Assembly (NCBI GenBank): GCA_023935145.1
Contig: CM043699.1
Coordinates: 68,612,638 to 68,676,637, forward strand
Direction: 5' to 3'
Source of the DNA: Bretschneidera sinensis
Taxonomy: Eukaryota > Streptophyta > Magnoliopsida > Brassicales > Akaniaceae
Length of the DNA: 64,000 nt
In this document: positions 1 through 11,745 of the stretch, piece after piece
Layout of the letters: the number at the start of each line of letters is the position of its first letter
Position numbering within the stretch: position 1 is the first letter of the stretch
Notes under the pieces: model-generated
Database searches by the model: none
What the model saw: the letters and a program-made list of their open reading frames with translations, nothing else
Told to the model about the DNA's origin: nothing
Program-made: the position numbers and the translations under genes

Positions 1-2
1 GC

Positions 3-461
3 ATTTTCAAGAAGAAGGGAATTAAGGGCACCTCCACGGATGGTCCAGTCAGGGAGCACCCCTTCTTTGGCAAGAGTCAATGGACCCAGAGCCAGTCACA
101 CATGCCTAGAGGACTCCGAGGGCCTGCACCAGCTGCTAAGAGGGTAGAGGATGATCCTATGGAGGTCGAGGACCCCACAGTTGGCCATACTTGGGAGGAG
201 GACCATGCTGACATAGGACCCACAAAGTATCACCACATCCTTGAGGAGATGTCTTCTTTCCGATACGAGATAGCTGATATTCGATGAGAGGATCGGGAGG
301 CTACATGCTTAGTTCATCAGTGCATAGATAGGTTGGAGGCAGGCATTGCGAGACAAGAAGCAATGCTCCAGGCCATTCTAGATCAACTACCTCCCGCCCC
401 TGGTGCCTCATCTTTAACAAGTTATCCTTTTGTTTTTATTATTTTTCACATTTCTTGTTAG
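3..461 (+). pseudogene. 3' part of Athila ORF3 (putative plant transposon protein), broken
   Basis: This is the C-terminal end of the third ORF of an Athila-type retrotransposon, in a frame that is already open at the left edge and closes with TAG at 459-461. It is interrupted by one in-frame TGA at 285-287. The early residues (IFKKK, then DGP and HPFFG) align with the minus-strand ORF3 of element C near 45.8 kb, so the fragment belongs to the C-like family. Family knowledge: this env-position protein is widespread in plant gypsy elements and its function is unknown. The rest of the element lies left of the window. The family call is good; no function is claimed. Confidence 0.7.
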
Positions 462-1500
462 TGTTTATTTTTATGTTGACCTTTTTTTTTTCTTATTACT
501 GTTTAGTTTTAGTATCTTTTGTTTTCCTGTATTACTTTCTTTTTTCTTTTTCTCCATCTCCCAAGTCAGATTTTTCCATATTATTCACACATTGGGGACA
601 ATATGTAATTTAAATTTGGGGGTATGGGAGACACATTCACACACTTTGTCCCAGTTTTTTTTTTTTGGCAAAAAGATAAATGCATGTTCATATTGTTTTG
701 AAAATTTTGGTTGATCTAAACAAATATTATGATAAGATTTCATCAGTAAACTTAAAATCTTGAACACATGATCTAATAATAGAGTTTTAAAAATTTAGTT
801 ACTAATTTTAAGGCATTTAAGAATTCACAAGTTTGATCTAATCTAACATGAGCACATTAGCACATAATTGTATGGGGTATGACATGTAATTTTAATATGT
901 ATGTTTTCATGGCTTAACTGTAACCGGATGACTTGTTAGATGAACACTTTGGCATTGAAAAGTAAAAAAAAAAAATTTATTGCACAAAAAGAGAAAAAAA
1001 TACTTATAATGATTATTAAATAAACTTTCTATTAAGTAACTGGACCTCTTGCCTCAGTAAGCAGTGAGTGTTCACGTCAAAAGGTGGGAATTTTGCAAAT
1101 TTTTCTTCTTCCTATTGTCTTATGCTCCGTCTTTGGAATCTCTTCTTTCTTTCTTTCTTCCTTCTTCTTCCTCTCTAATTCTCTCTTTTTCTGTCCTATT
1201 CTTCTCCTTTTTATTCTATCCAAAAACCACTTGATACAAGTTCGTATCAATCGACAACAAGAATTGAAGCTTCTTTCCCATCTACCCCAAAGAAATCCGG
1301 TTCCCAATGTACAAGGCAAAAGTCATAATTTGATCTTTATTTTAATTTCATTCTCTCTTCTTTGTTTTTTTTCAAAGGGTTTGTACTTTATAATGTATTT
1401 GTCTTTTTCTGTCTTGCATGCCACATTAGTCCTTTCACACATAATTTCTCATAGGCTTAGGGAATAATTTGACAAAGTCATGGAAAATGACTGTCAACAC
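462..1500 (+). mobile_element. 3' noncoding tail of the Athila-like element that begins off-window
   Basis: AT-rich sequence with long T runs follows the ORF3 fragment. At about 587-635 it carries the block typical of the Athila 3' region: ACATTGGGGACAATATG, then a T/A stretch, then TTTGGGGGTATGGGAGAC. The same block sits between ORF3 and the 3' LTR in elements A, B, D and E. I could not find a matching LTR downstream, so the element is truncated or its LTR has diverged. The right edge is approximate. Confidence 0.55.
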
Positions 1501-2559
1501 ATAATTTAAGGCCTAAAGTCAGTCTTCTCCTATCAGCAGCATGTCTTCAAAATATGGTTATTCTCTTTGATATAATTACAAAAAATGCTCCCCCTTTTTC
1601 TTTTTATGCCCAAATGATGGGGTCTATATTAATGTTCATTTATTATCTTCTACGCTGATCTTAAGCTTTCACATTGTTACGACGGTAGCTTCTAGGATAT
1701 GCATTTTGCACCTCTTAAAAAGATCAACTTTTAGAAAAACATGTTTCGCGCCTTTTGACAACCAAATGCATTCAAATTTTTTACGGTCCTCATATAAGGA
1801 AAGACAAGAGAGATGAAAAATGTGTTAAAGCGTGTTCCCTACCTCTTTTTCTTGTCCATACAAATTTCTCCTCTTTTGGTAAAATAATTATGACTTCCTG
1901 AGAGTTAGAGACTTTAATCTGTAATTTTATAAATCCTGAAAATTTTAGTGTAAAAATGTTAAGGATAGTCAACTGTTTCATTCCAGTTGTCAAATTAATA
2001 TGGGGACGATATTTCACTTTCGTGCAGAAAGAATGGTTAGAATTGGGCGCTCCTATACTTACCCTTACATTCAATCATTATTTTCGATAATTAGAAAGTG
2101 ATTTAATAAATATTAAAAAGCAATCACTTATAATTTATGTGTTATATCAATTTTTTCCTTAATAAAATCAGTATAACGAGTGGCTTATAAGGCTTTTGAG
2201 AAGGTGTCCGAACTGGTGGTACAAATATCATTAGAAAATCATTACTAGGTTAGAACGAGATATTCCTAGCATTCTCTTTCTGGTGTCGCTTAGAGGTGAT
2301 CATGCGCCCCTGGCATGAAAGCCTGATCCTAAATTTTGCGTGCTTGGACAAAAAAATAGACCTGAAATTTTTTTAGGTTATGCTTGAGATTATGTAAAAA
2401 AGCCATAGCCTAACTCGACACGGACTGAATATTAAATTTATTGTGTTATGTTATATTTAAATATATGTCACTTATAGTAATATAATAAAAAATATATCTC
2501 AAAAAATATTTATTTTAATAATTTTTAATTGTACAAAAAATTAAAATAGTGTTGATACT
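1501..2559. other. No gene or recognised repeat
   Basis: AT-rich sequence with no convincing coding frame, LTR terminus or RNA gene. The open frames here are short and low in complexity. The stretch at 2320-2420 has pyrimidine- and purine-rich strings of the kind seen in old transposon debris, but no family can be named. Confidence 0.4.
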
Positions 2560-3560
2560 CCTTTTTTCGCGGCCATGTGACAACACCTCACTAGCCCTCT
2601 CAAAGGGTAAATATACATATCAAAACACCTAAACATTAGCCCCTCTCTATCTTACTGTATCCCCTAACAAATCACAAACAACCAATCTCTCAGCCCAAGT
2701 CATCAATAACCTATTTTCTCTTAAACAAAATCCTCATATGGCCCAATTTTCAAGTCTTGGCATGTTACTAAAATCCTACAAACACTTAAACGACTCCTTG
2801 TGGCCTCTTACCAAATACTTGGCCACACAATCATAGGTTCCAAGGACAAAACTATAAGAAGTCCTATTAAACTTTCACCACTATATAGTCAAAGAGGTAC
2901 CTTTGCAAAAAGGAGCCCGCGTGATCACAACTCTTGAACATTAAATGGTTTTCATAAAACATGACCTAAATGGTTGTTAGCTGTTGCAAACTAATGAGGT
3001 ACCTTGTCTTGAGTGAATCACAACTCTTGATAACAACATGGTAACACAAGGGCCCATTCGGTTGAACAACTAGTACGTGGGCCTTAACCTAACATTTATC
3101 TACTCAAAACCATTCCAAGAGCCTGCATGAATAAGAGGTTTGCTGAATGAAATTGAGAGCTAAACATAAAGCTATTGTTGTGATGTGAGTCATGATTGTA
3201 ATTGGCCCAACAACAAGCTTCAAACCAAATGGAGATCATTACAAGGTCATCCCAGTTATCCCAAACAGCAAAACCCAACAAAACAGGTCCAAGAAATCTA
3301 CAAAAGAGTTACAATGTCAACAGAGAGTAAAAGGGTCTAATCTCAATTACACTCTACTCTCTAAAGCTCTTACTCCATGCAGACATGTACATCATGCATC
3401 ATATGGATCCCAAGTCACCCCCTTGGGATCTCACATGGGGATTGTGTTTTGGTTGGCTAAGGAGATCATGATCATAACCTTATGGGAACCAAGTGAGCTC
3501 ACACTTCCTTGAGGTGTAATTGGGCACTTCTTACAACTTTTAGCCACTTGAAATTCACAT
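2560..3560. repeat. Anonymous repeat related to sequence at about 25.0-26.2 kb
   Basis: Phrases recur in the same order here and at 25-26.2 kb. They include a 'catggttttcataaaaca' type string, a 'ggagatcattacaagg' string (3229-3245 and near 26197) and a 'gcctgcatga' string. Spacing differs and identity is only moderate by eye. This is an old dispersed repeat, possibly fragments of one large element now separated by the insertion of H. No protein family is recognised. Confidence 0.4.
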
Positions 3561-4114
3561 GGATAGCTGGGGATACATCATACACACTTGGCACACAAAT
3601 GATTAGCTTCCATTTTACCATTTTGCTATAATTACAACTGTAGATCTAAGCCTATCTCCACATTTTAGCCACCTGGCTATTCATTTGCAAAGGGTTTGTT
3701 AAGAACCCGTGACCTACCTCCTTCTCTCTCTCTAATCCCACGGTAAACCTCTCAATTAGCTTTCAATCAACCAAAATCTTGCTTAATCATCATTACAAGG
3801 TAGAAGACACCCTCTCTTTCACAGAAACATTGTGCGGCTACTGTGCACACCTTACCTACTACTTTTGAGAAGATCTAGCACTCAGGTAGAGAAAAAATGC
3901 CTAAAATAGTGTTTTCTAACCTCTTCACATGTCAAAAGCTTCATACTAGCTATTGCTTACAATCCCTTGCCTTACTACAAGAGTAAAAAATGCTTAACAG
4001 AGCCCGACTGACCAAGGGTACTACAACACTCTCTCATCCCTTAAATCATAGATTTTCTCAATAATTTTCAATGATTTCAGTGCTAAGCTTTTCCTCCACA
4101 CAATTGGCCCTCTT
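3561..4114. other. No gene seen; left flank of element H
   Basis: Unassigned sequence, mostly A/T and C-rich short words. It ends with CTCTT at 4110-4114, the probable left target-site duplication of element H. No frame or structure worth naming. Confidence 0.4.
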
Positions 4115-4606
4115 TGATACAAGAAGTGAACTAAGGGTTAGAAACCTACTGAAGAAACTAGATAGATATGGTGCGGCTATAAAAAGCTAGAAGGGCAGAA
4201 ACAATATGGTTACAAGTGAGGTTTAGAGGATAACTAGGAGAGCTAAGGCATTGATCTAATGAACAGTAAAGTAACAATGGAACAAGCTTAAAACAAGAGC
4301 ATTGCAGTAACAAGAAAGGATAGCTTGAACGAATGTAAATAGGGCTAAATAAAATGGTTACATGTTAGTTAGAAAGTTAATTAGGCTAGTCTTGATTGTA
4401 TATATGTGCGCACTATACTAGTTGATATGTACTCATCTGTACAGGGCTATATATATATAGCTCATTCTTGTGTAATGAAAGGTATGAAACTAATAAGAAA
4501 CTTTAAGAGCTTATCTTGTGAAACAAGACTCAATCATTTCTTTCATTACTGTCTAAAACCCTCAACCCTTCATCCATATTCCTTACTCCTCCACACACTC
4601 CCAACA
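4115..4606 (+). repeat. 5' LTR of element H
   Basis: It begins TGATACAAGAAG and ends CTCCCAACA. It is collinear throughout with 18783-19273, sharing for example 'agatagatatggtgc' and the end phrase 'ccctcaacccttcatcc'. Immediately downstream 'ttagtgctttcatt' occupies the primer-binding position. Element I has a closely similar string (ttggtgctttcatt) in the same place. Confidence 0.85.
4446..4460 (+). promoter_or_regulatory. Probable TATA box in H 5' LTR
   Basis: CTATATATATATAG lies about 150 bp before the LTR end, in the same place as CTATATATAG (19114-19123) in the other LTR. This is the expected position of the U3 core promoter. Inferred from sequence only. Confidence 0.5.
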
Positions 4607-4642
4607 TTAGTGCTTTCATTATTCCTTACAGTTTGTTTAACT

Positions 4643-5600
4643 ATGGCAGATAGTTTACGTTCCAAGACTGAAAAAGTTGAGTTCTCTTAGAAGAGACTTG
4701 CTAAATTCCTTAAAGAAGAGATTAATATTGCCATCAAACCTCTCCAACAAGAGATTGATACACTGAAGTAAAGGCTTCCCCTATATGACCACTCAGTCCT
4801 TTTTGGCCAAGATCAAGAATCCCAGCAACAAACTACTCACCTTTCCAACTTCAGAAACATCAAGATTATATTGCCATGATTCAAATAAGGTGACCCCATG
4901 GATTGACTGTTCCAAGCTGAGCAGTTTTTCTTCTTCTCCTATACTCCATCACCAAAGATTAGCACTAGTCTCACTTCATTTGGAGGGACCAGCAGCAAGT
5001 TAATTTTAGTGGACACAATACAACAAAATGATCGAATCTTGGCCACAATTTATCAAAGCAGTTCAAGAAAGATTTGGCCCTTTTTTTTTTTTGAAGAACC
5101 TTAAGGTGCATTGACTAAACTCTTATAAGAGGGCACTGTTATTGAGTACCAAGCAAGATTTGAAGCACTGTCCAGCAAGGTAAATGGTCTTTCAGATCAG
5201 TTCTTGATGAACCGTCTCATCTCAAACCTTAAGCCTTACATCAGAAGAGAGGTGGTTGCCCATATACTTATAGATTTCTATAATGTTATAGGCTTAGTAA
5301 GACTGCAAGAAGACAGATGGGGTGATGCTAAAAGTTTTTCCAAACTATAGCAGTCCATACTAAATTCCAAGAATCCTAATACAAGCTAAGAAAACACTAG
5401 TTTCACTTGGAATCCTCAACCTTCTTAAGCCAGGCCTCAAGTACCATAAGTTTAGAGGTTTCCCATAAAAAGACTCTCAGCACTAGAAATATAATCAAGA
5501 AAAGAAAAGGTTCTTTGTTTTAACTGTGAGGAGAAATTTCATCCAAGCTTTTAGTGAAAAGCTAAAATTTCCTTACTACTCCTAGAAGAAGAAGAACAAG
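4643..5600 (+). pseudogene. gag of element H, decayed
   Basis: The frame starts at ATG 4643 (MADSLRSK), 37 bp after the LTR, and soon hits stops. Gag-like text continues in shifted frames through about 5600. It ends near 5516-5550 with a zinc-knuckle remnant reading CFNCEEKFHPSF followed by stops. The usual chromovirus knuckle is CxxC...GHxC, so the His and the last Cys are lost. A T run at 5080-5092 adds a frameshift. The normal role is the structural protein of the virus-like particle; this copy cannot make it. Confidence 0.65.
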
Positions 5601-5639
5601 GTGATCAAGATTAAGAGTTCTTCAATCCTTTTGCTAGTC

Positions 5640-6000
5640 TAGATATTGATAAAATTCTAAAGATCTCTCTACATGCTCTCCTTGTCCAAAGAATTTCTAA
5701 GGCACTAAGGCTCACAAGCTGCATCAAGAATCATCCTATCTAAATCTTAATTGATGGAGGTAGCACTGACGACTTAATTTAAGAAGGGATAGCTCACTTT
5801 CTTGAACTACCAATCATTCCCTCTTCTGATTTTAAGGTCTAGTTGGGAATGGTGAATAACTGACCTATGTTAGAGTATGTGAGCAGACTTCAGTGTCCAT
5901 TAAGGGCTATGCTTTTATAGTTGACTTTTATATCGTCTCTTTACAAGGAGTATATTTAATTCTGGGAGTAAAATGACTGCAAGAACTGGGACCAGTAACA
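5640..6000 (+). pseudogene. Aspartic protease region of element H, decayed
   Basis: At about 5744-5775 the translation reads ILIDGGSTD. This is the retroviral-type protease active-site region (D-[SG]-G-[ST]), with the catalytic Asp still present. Several stops follow. The position between gag and RT fits gypsy pol order. The enzyme normally cuts the gag-pol polyprotein. Confidence 0.6.
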
Positions 6001-6249
6001 GCAGATTACATAGCACTTATAATGCACTTCTGCTGGCAAGGGAACAAAATCCACCTCTAAGGCCAACAAGACGTAACAACTGAGCATATCTCTTGCAGTT
6101 CACTTACTAAGCTGTCCAATAATGATAGCTTAGACTCTTGTTTCATTTTGATGACTATGAATATGGAAAACCATGTAGTGCTTACTCTAAATTTTGATGA
6201 TAGTGTAGAATGTTTTGAAATAACTACCTTATTGCATTAATTTCACCCT

Positions 6250-7139
6250 GTATTTGAAACCCCAAGCACATTACCACCATAGAGAACCACTGACCATAAC
6301 ATCACACTTGAACCAAACTCCAAACCTATCAATGTTAGACCCTATAGATACCCCTATTTCAAAAAGAAAAAGATGGAGAAACTGGTCAGTAGCATGCCAG
6401 AAGATGGTGTTATTCAACCAAGCAACAACCCTTACAGCTCACTTGTTTTGAAAACTAAGAAGAATGATGCTTTTCAATGGAGTATGCCAACCAAAAAAGC
6501 CTTTTTACTATTGAAAGCAGTAATGACTTCGACTCCAATCCTCAGCTTGCCAAACTTCACCAAAACTTTCACCTTAGAGACTTATGCTAGTGGTTATTGC
6601 CTTAGTGTTGTCTTTCTCTAACCCCCTCATTCTATTGCATTCTATAGTAAGAAGATGGGGCTAAGAATGCAAGCTCAATCTGCCTATATCAGAGAACTCT
6701 ATGCTATCACTTCAGTTGTGAAGAAGTGGAAACAATACTTACTCAGTAGTAAGTTTTTTTTTAAAATTTTTCTTTTATTAAAGCTAACCATAGAAGTCTT
6801 AAGTATCTGATGAACCAGATAATCCAGACCCCCAAGCAACAAGACTATCTCACCAAGTTGTTAGGCTTTTCATCTGAAATCATCAATAACCCTGGCAGCA
6901 ACAACAAAGCAACTGATGCACTTTCAAGGATACCAAATGTTAATGAAATGGCTATCTGTCTAACCTTCTCTATGACTGCCTTCAAATTCCTAGATGACCT
7001 CAGTAAGAGCACCAATAGGACATTAAGATTCTTGCATTATAATAGGCCTACACCAAAGATCCCCAACACATCCACATTGGACTGTGAAAAAGGGCATCCT
7101 TTACTATCAAGGGAAATTTTTTGTGGGAAAAACTTCTAG
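6250..7139 (+). pseudogene. RT/RNase H of element H with the RT core deleted
   Basis: The RT N-terminus is readable (PYRYP, EKLV, GVIQPS, PYSSLVLK). At about 6465-6476 it jumps straight to the RT-RNase H connection (FQWS, then KAFLLLK and TPILSLPNF). The collinear region in element I (about 30.46-31.12 kb) is some 650 bp longer, so the palm with the catalytic [FY]xDD box is missing. The RNase H then reads SKKM, WKQYLL, NHRSLKYL and TDALSR. The usual TDH catalytic Asp is Asn here (ANH). This copy cannot reverse-transcribe. Confidence 0.75.
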
Positions 7140-7343
7140 TATGAAGATCCTTTTTTATCATTGAATGCCATGCCACTCTATCAGGTGGTCATATTGGAAT
7201 TTTAAGGACTATTCTCAGGTTGTTTTGTAGATTCCATTGGAAGGGAATGAAGAAAGATGTTACTGAGTTTGTGTCTCCCTGTCCTATGTGTTAGCAAGTA
7301 AAGGCACTTAACATCAGGCCTTATGGCTTGCTTTAGGCCCTAC
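7140..7343 (+). pseudogene. Integrase zinc-finger region of element H, left of E insertion
   Basis: Frame-shifted translation gives GGHIGILRT, FHWKGMKKDV and CPMC, the HHCC-type N-terminal domain of gypsy integrase. It is cut at 7343/7344, where element E is inserted. The reading continues at 17698 beyond E. Confidence 0.65.
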
Positions 7344-8653
7344 TGATTACACTCAAACTAACACGCTATTATTGTATATAGCTGAGGTGTCGATCCCACG
7401 AGGAAAAGCGAACTACAAGAGAAAGTGCAAACCTTAACACGAATCGATGAAATTCAAATGAGTGAATATGTGTTTTACGAATGAAACTATATGAGAGAGT
7501 TGTGAAAATATGATAAAGGATTCAATAAAGAAATAACAAGGTTCTAGGAATCTTTCCTAAGTTCGTTGCCCTATTCTAATCTTGATTCAATTGTTTTTAT
7601 CTCAATTGCTAGTTTCACATCCCAAACAAGCAATTGGTAAATATTCAATCACAACACATAAACACTCTAATGTAATTGCAACAAATTACTCTATAATTCC
7701 AAATCAAGCACACACAGTCTATCTTATAGATTATCAAGAACCGACAATATATTTCAATAATAATACCGCAGTAATGGACAAACCTAAAAGATAAATCTAC
7801 CGAAATTAATCACATCTAACAACTTGACATAAGAAGAGCTTGACTAGACTTATATGGAGGAGAAATATGCAATCACCAGATTATGAGTAAATTCTCTCAT
7901 TCTTACTTAATCAAAGAGTAAATCATAAACAATGTTTAACAATGAATCCATAAAATTGAATCAAGAATAGAAATAAGAACAACTACACCTAGGAATTCAT
8001 CCTTTTGCCTTGCTTGGAGATTAGTTGGACATTAAGCTCATGCTTGATTCACCTAAATGGAGAAGAATATGGTGGCTCTCCTAATTCCAGCCTCATTTTC
8101 AGCAAAACCTAAGTGTTCTATTAATACCCCAAAAGGTTCAAGGGTATTTTCGGGTCAAGAAATGTCATTAAAGCCCTAATAAAGTCGTGAAACGGAAACA
8201 GGGGATCGTGCTAGCATTGCTACTCAGTCTTTCCTCGCCGCGGCGCCACCCTGGATCCTGGCTTTTTAGAGGCTCTGGAGCTTGCGGTGCACAGTGGTCC
8301 AGGTAGCAGCGCACAGCCTCATCCAGCCTCTAGCTCAAAAGCTAATAGTTCTGGTGGCCGTGGCTCAAACCTTGGCTCGCCGCAGCATGGAACCCTAGAA
8401 ATGGGTATCTCTTCATTTTGTCATTCTGAAACCATTCCTTCACTATGATATGCATAGAATCTTCGTGCTTTAAGCAACGTTAGCTTTTCCATCTCTTTTA
8501 AACCCAAAATACCTGAAAATGCATCGAAATAAATCAATGAACCAAGAATGACACTTTAGAATTATTAAGGCATAAATGTGTAATTCAGCCCTAAATCAAC
8601 CCTAAAATACTAACAAATAAATAATATTAAAATTCATTTTATGACTCTCATCA
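7344..8653 (-). repeat. 3' LTR of element E
   Basis: 1310 bp, collinear with 16385-17697. The left end TGATTACACTCAAAC is the U5 end of this minus-strand LTR, and the right end CTCTCATCA is its start. It contains a GC-rich block including GCCGCGGCGC at 8237-8246. A weak TATA-like TATTAATAG lies near 8115 on the minus strand. The open frame at 7582-7794 (+) is LTR sequence that recurs in every A/E-type LTR and is not a gene. Confidence 0.9.
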
Positions 8654-9934
8654 TAACTCCCAACGAGCTTATTGCTAGTCCCTCGCAATTTAAGTGAAAA
8701 ATATGAAATGAATTCTATATTAGAAATCAAAACAAAATAAAGCAATGTTAGTGTTAATCAAAGAGTAATTCAACTTTTTGTCTCAAAAATTGCATATAAC
8801 ACACAACACATAGAATCATTAAATACCACCCAAGTCCAAAAACAATCCAAACATCAACCTCAAAATCGTTATCGACTCTTAACATCCATCTTACCACAAA
8901 CCATTAATCCAAACACCCAGGTGATTTTATGCAAACATTCATGAATACAAGTCTTGGCCTCTGAAAACATATTAAATTGCGTGACATCAATCACAAATCA
9001 AACTCCATTGGCTCACTTTTCAAATTACTCTCCACTAATGTAGAAAAATCACACTACATCGGATCACTAGGTCTTTAATCAGCTTGTAACGTTAGGCTAA
9101 GATAAAGGTCAAGAAAGAACGGGAAGGATTAAACAAGTAAAAGAACTCAGTCTCTTAAATTTAAACACAACCACATTAAGCAGTAGATAACCTTACTTCA
9201 ACACCCAACTCATTCAACCATTTTTCAAGCATTTCACTCAATAATTCACCATTTTTTCTTCTTTCTTTGCTAAAATTCACTTCTTTTTTTTTTTAGCACA
9301 TAACCATTCACCTTTGTTTTCATTTTTTTTACTCTTTTCCACAACCTCGAACCTATCTCCTTTAATGTACTTGGGTTATGGTAGTGATATTTTTTTTTTC
9401 ATATTGCCATCCTTACTCCTCTTAAGTACTTCTCAACAAATGTGTATAAACTAAGTTCTCTTAAAAGAAAAGTAAGAATAAAATATATTTTTTTAGGATC
9501 ATAAAGGTAAGTAAATTGGCTATCGAAAGAAACAAGACTCAATTTTTTTCAAGAAAAGGCTCAAATAGGTGACTAGCGATAAATATAATAAGGGTAAGGT
9601 TGAAGGGCTCAAATGGTCTAAAGATGGCCTACATCATATCCGAAGTAGTGTGCATTCTAGGATTTCGCCTCAAGCGATTATCAAATAAGTTCTAGAGCTT
9701 GTTGAGACTGCAAAAGTATCCATAAAACAATCGCACATAAAATTTCTCTAAATACTTTTAGACTAATCATGTAATGTTACCGCAAATCAGAGTCTCAAAC
9801 CATATGAAGATCGACACTTAAAATTATTCTCAAACCGAAGCAGGATTTAACTTCTTCTAAGCTATCTCAATTAAACTCATATCATTGACACGTAAATTAA
9901 CTCCAAGGCTAACACAAAGCATACTAAGAACAAA

Positions 9935-9969
<35 letters not shown>

Positions 9970-10432
9970 TTTTTTCTTTTTTTTTAATAGTTTATCCTAA
10001 CAAACGAATTAAAACAACAAAGAGAAAATGACACCAAACAATTCAATGGTACGAAATAAGAAGTGTGTTTCCTCCACCCCCAACTAAAGATTTGCATTGT
10101 CCTCAATGTGAAAGAAAAAGTAAAGGAAACTCTCTTTTTAACCAAAAGTGCGAGGAAGCCGAAAATTGTGTACAACCATTCGAACTCCATACTGTTCCTC
10201 TTTTTGAAATTTCGATCTCTAACATGGAACAAAACAAACAAAAAGAAGGAAACTACGGTGTAACATTAAGATTCCCACCGAATGTTAGGTTAGCACATCA
10301 AAATTAAACAAATAACTAAAAACAAAAATGAAGTACGAAAAATAAAGATAACGAAAATTTAATCCGATATAAAAGTTAATACAGTCATCCGATAATAACA
10401 TAAAACGAAACAAACAAAAGACAACCCAAAAG
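8654..10432 (-). mobile_element. 3' noncoding region of element E
   Basis: Long AT-rich sequence between ORF3 and the 3' LTR, collinear in reverse with 58.3-60.0 kb of A. It holds the conserved block at 10064-10110 (antisense of ACATTGAGGACAATG ... GGGGGTGGAGG) and an AT microsatellite with T run at about 9937-9985. It has no coding sequence; frames at 9984-10307 are chance. Confidence 0.8.
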
Positions 10433-11317
10433 CTAATCCTCCATGTCATCGTCCTCCTCTTCCTCCTCTTCACCCTCCTCTGGAGTTGGATCAAAGGATG
10501 AACCCGGATAGGCTGGCAAGGTGGGAAAGTGATCCATATCACAACCAGTGGTGGAAGTAAGGTGTTGGTACATCTGACCAAAAGAAGAGTAAACCCCCGC
10601 TTGATAGTCTGCTTGCTTGGCTAAGAATCGATCCTGACGATCAAACCTATCTTGTAAGAATTTCTGATGCTCATCAAATCGAATCTCTAAACGCTCAAGC
10701 CGCTCTGCAACAGTCAAAGACCTGGGAGGTGGAGGGGGGGCAGCAGTCGCTGCTTCCTCTCCCAGAACTTGCAACCTTGTTGCCTTAATCACATTGAGCA
10801 TTCCATCATCAATAGGCTTCTTGAGGTGCTGTGCTTCCTCATCACTACTGTACTGGACTCTGACTCGGATGCATAACTGGGTAATCAAAGGAGGGAAGTA
10901 TAGACCAAGCTTTTGTCTCACATTGTGGATGATAGAATTAAACATTATTTGGCCCACATCAATAGTTATACCCATCAAAATAGCATAAATAAGAACAGCC
11001 CTCTCAACAGTAACATCGCTATAATGTGTAGCGGGCATCATCTTTTGACACAAAAAGTATTGCCAAGCCCGAGCATTCACAGTCAAAGAAGTACCTGGCA
11101 AGGTCTTAGGATTACCACCCAACATCTTCTAAGTCGTGCCCGGAATATAGAGTGTATTACAAACCTCATCATAGTCAACATTAGACAAATAAGCAATATA
11201 TTCACTATTCTCAATGTCGGGTAGCCCAAAAAATGTGTTAATAGAAGCACAGTCAAAGGAAACCGTTTTTCCTCTAACCATCACTTTTCCATTCCTATAC
11301 CCTTCCGTGTCTCTCAC
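10433..11317 (-). pseudogene. ORF3 of element E (putative plant transposon protein), N-terminus deleted
   Basis: Minus strand. A 230-aa open stretch at 10433-11125 follows a shorter one at 11129-11317, split by one stop. The matching region in A (57.4-58.3 kb) shares VRGKTVSFD, FYGLPDIEN-like text, TVNARAWQ, THYSDVT, IDVGQIMFN, a proline run, then FDEHQKFL and an acidic tail. Here the first roughly 85 codons (MAPKTK... in A) are missing; the junction lies near 11318-11340. Family knowledge: this env-position ORF occurs in plant gypsy elements and its function is unknown. The C-terminal run EEGEEEEEEDDD is notable. It is not a host gene, because it lies in the ORF3 slot of a bounded element. 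Confidence 0.8.
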
Positions 11318-11745
11318 TTACACAGCGACACAAAGACCTAAATCCCCAAATCTGTTATGCTGTGTGCCGCGGCGCGACCTGGGCTGTGGCACGGCGTGAC
11401 CTGGGAGGATTGAAAACTGGTGGGCTGTTGGTGGGCGAGGTTCACGGGCTTAGGCCGTGGCGCCCACTGAAGACTTGAAAACTGATGGGCTGCTGGTGGG
11501 CGAGGGGCATGGGCCTTGGGCTGTAGTGCCCACTGGGCCTTTTGAAATCTACTAGGAAGGAACAAACAAATAAAAGGGGTATAAAAATGTAAACTAAAAT
11601 TACTAAAAATAAACCTAAAACTAAAAACTAAAATTAAATCAAACTAAAAATTAAAATTAAGATAGACTTAACTAAAAAAAAAATCTAAAATTAACAAAGA
11701 CTTAACAAAATTAAAACTAATGTACAATGGAACGAAAGTACCCGA
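11318..11745 (-). mobile_element. Spacer between integrase and ORF3 in element E, with GC-rich block
   Basis: The part next to integrase (about 11575-11745) is A-rich on the + strand. The part next to ORF3 (about 11340-11550) is GC-rich and holds GCCGCGGCGC at 11366-11375, the same 10-mer found in the E 3' LTR, the A 3' LTR and the matching spacer of A. It may carry signals for ORF3 expression; that is inference. The frame at 11338-11565 (-) is a by-product of the GC-rich text. Confidence 0.6.

Noticed and set aside
430..714. 94-codon hydrophobic open frame
   Set aside because: It is a T-rich low-complexity tract in the Athila 3' noncoding region; runs of Phe and Leu come from poly-T.
1084..1467. 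127-codon open frame on the + strand with an 80-codon frame opposite
   Set aside because: Pyrimidine-rich noncoding sequence; neither frame has a domain or coding-like composition.
7582..7794. 70-codon frame repeated at 16623, 36013 (-) and 60851 (-)
   Set aside because: It recurs because it is part of the A/E-type LTR. Changes between copies do not respect codons.
9937..9985. AT microsatellite and T run as a functional element
   Set aside because: A simple repeat, also present in shorter form at the matching place in A (58737-58755). Ordinary slippage explains it.
10433..11125. 230-aa frame as a possible host gene
   Set aside because: It occupies the ORF3 slot between integrase and the 3' LTR of element E and has a homologue in the same slot of element A.
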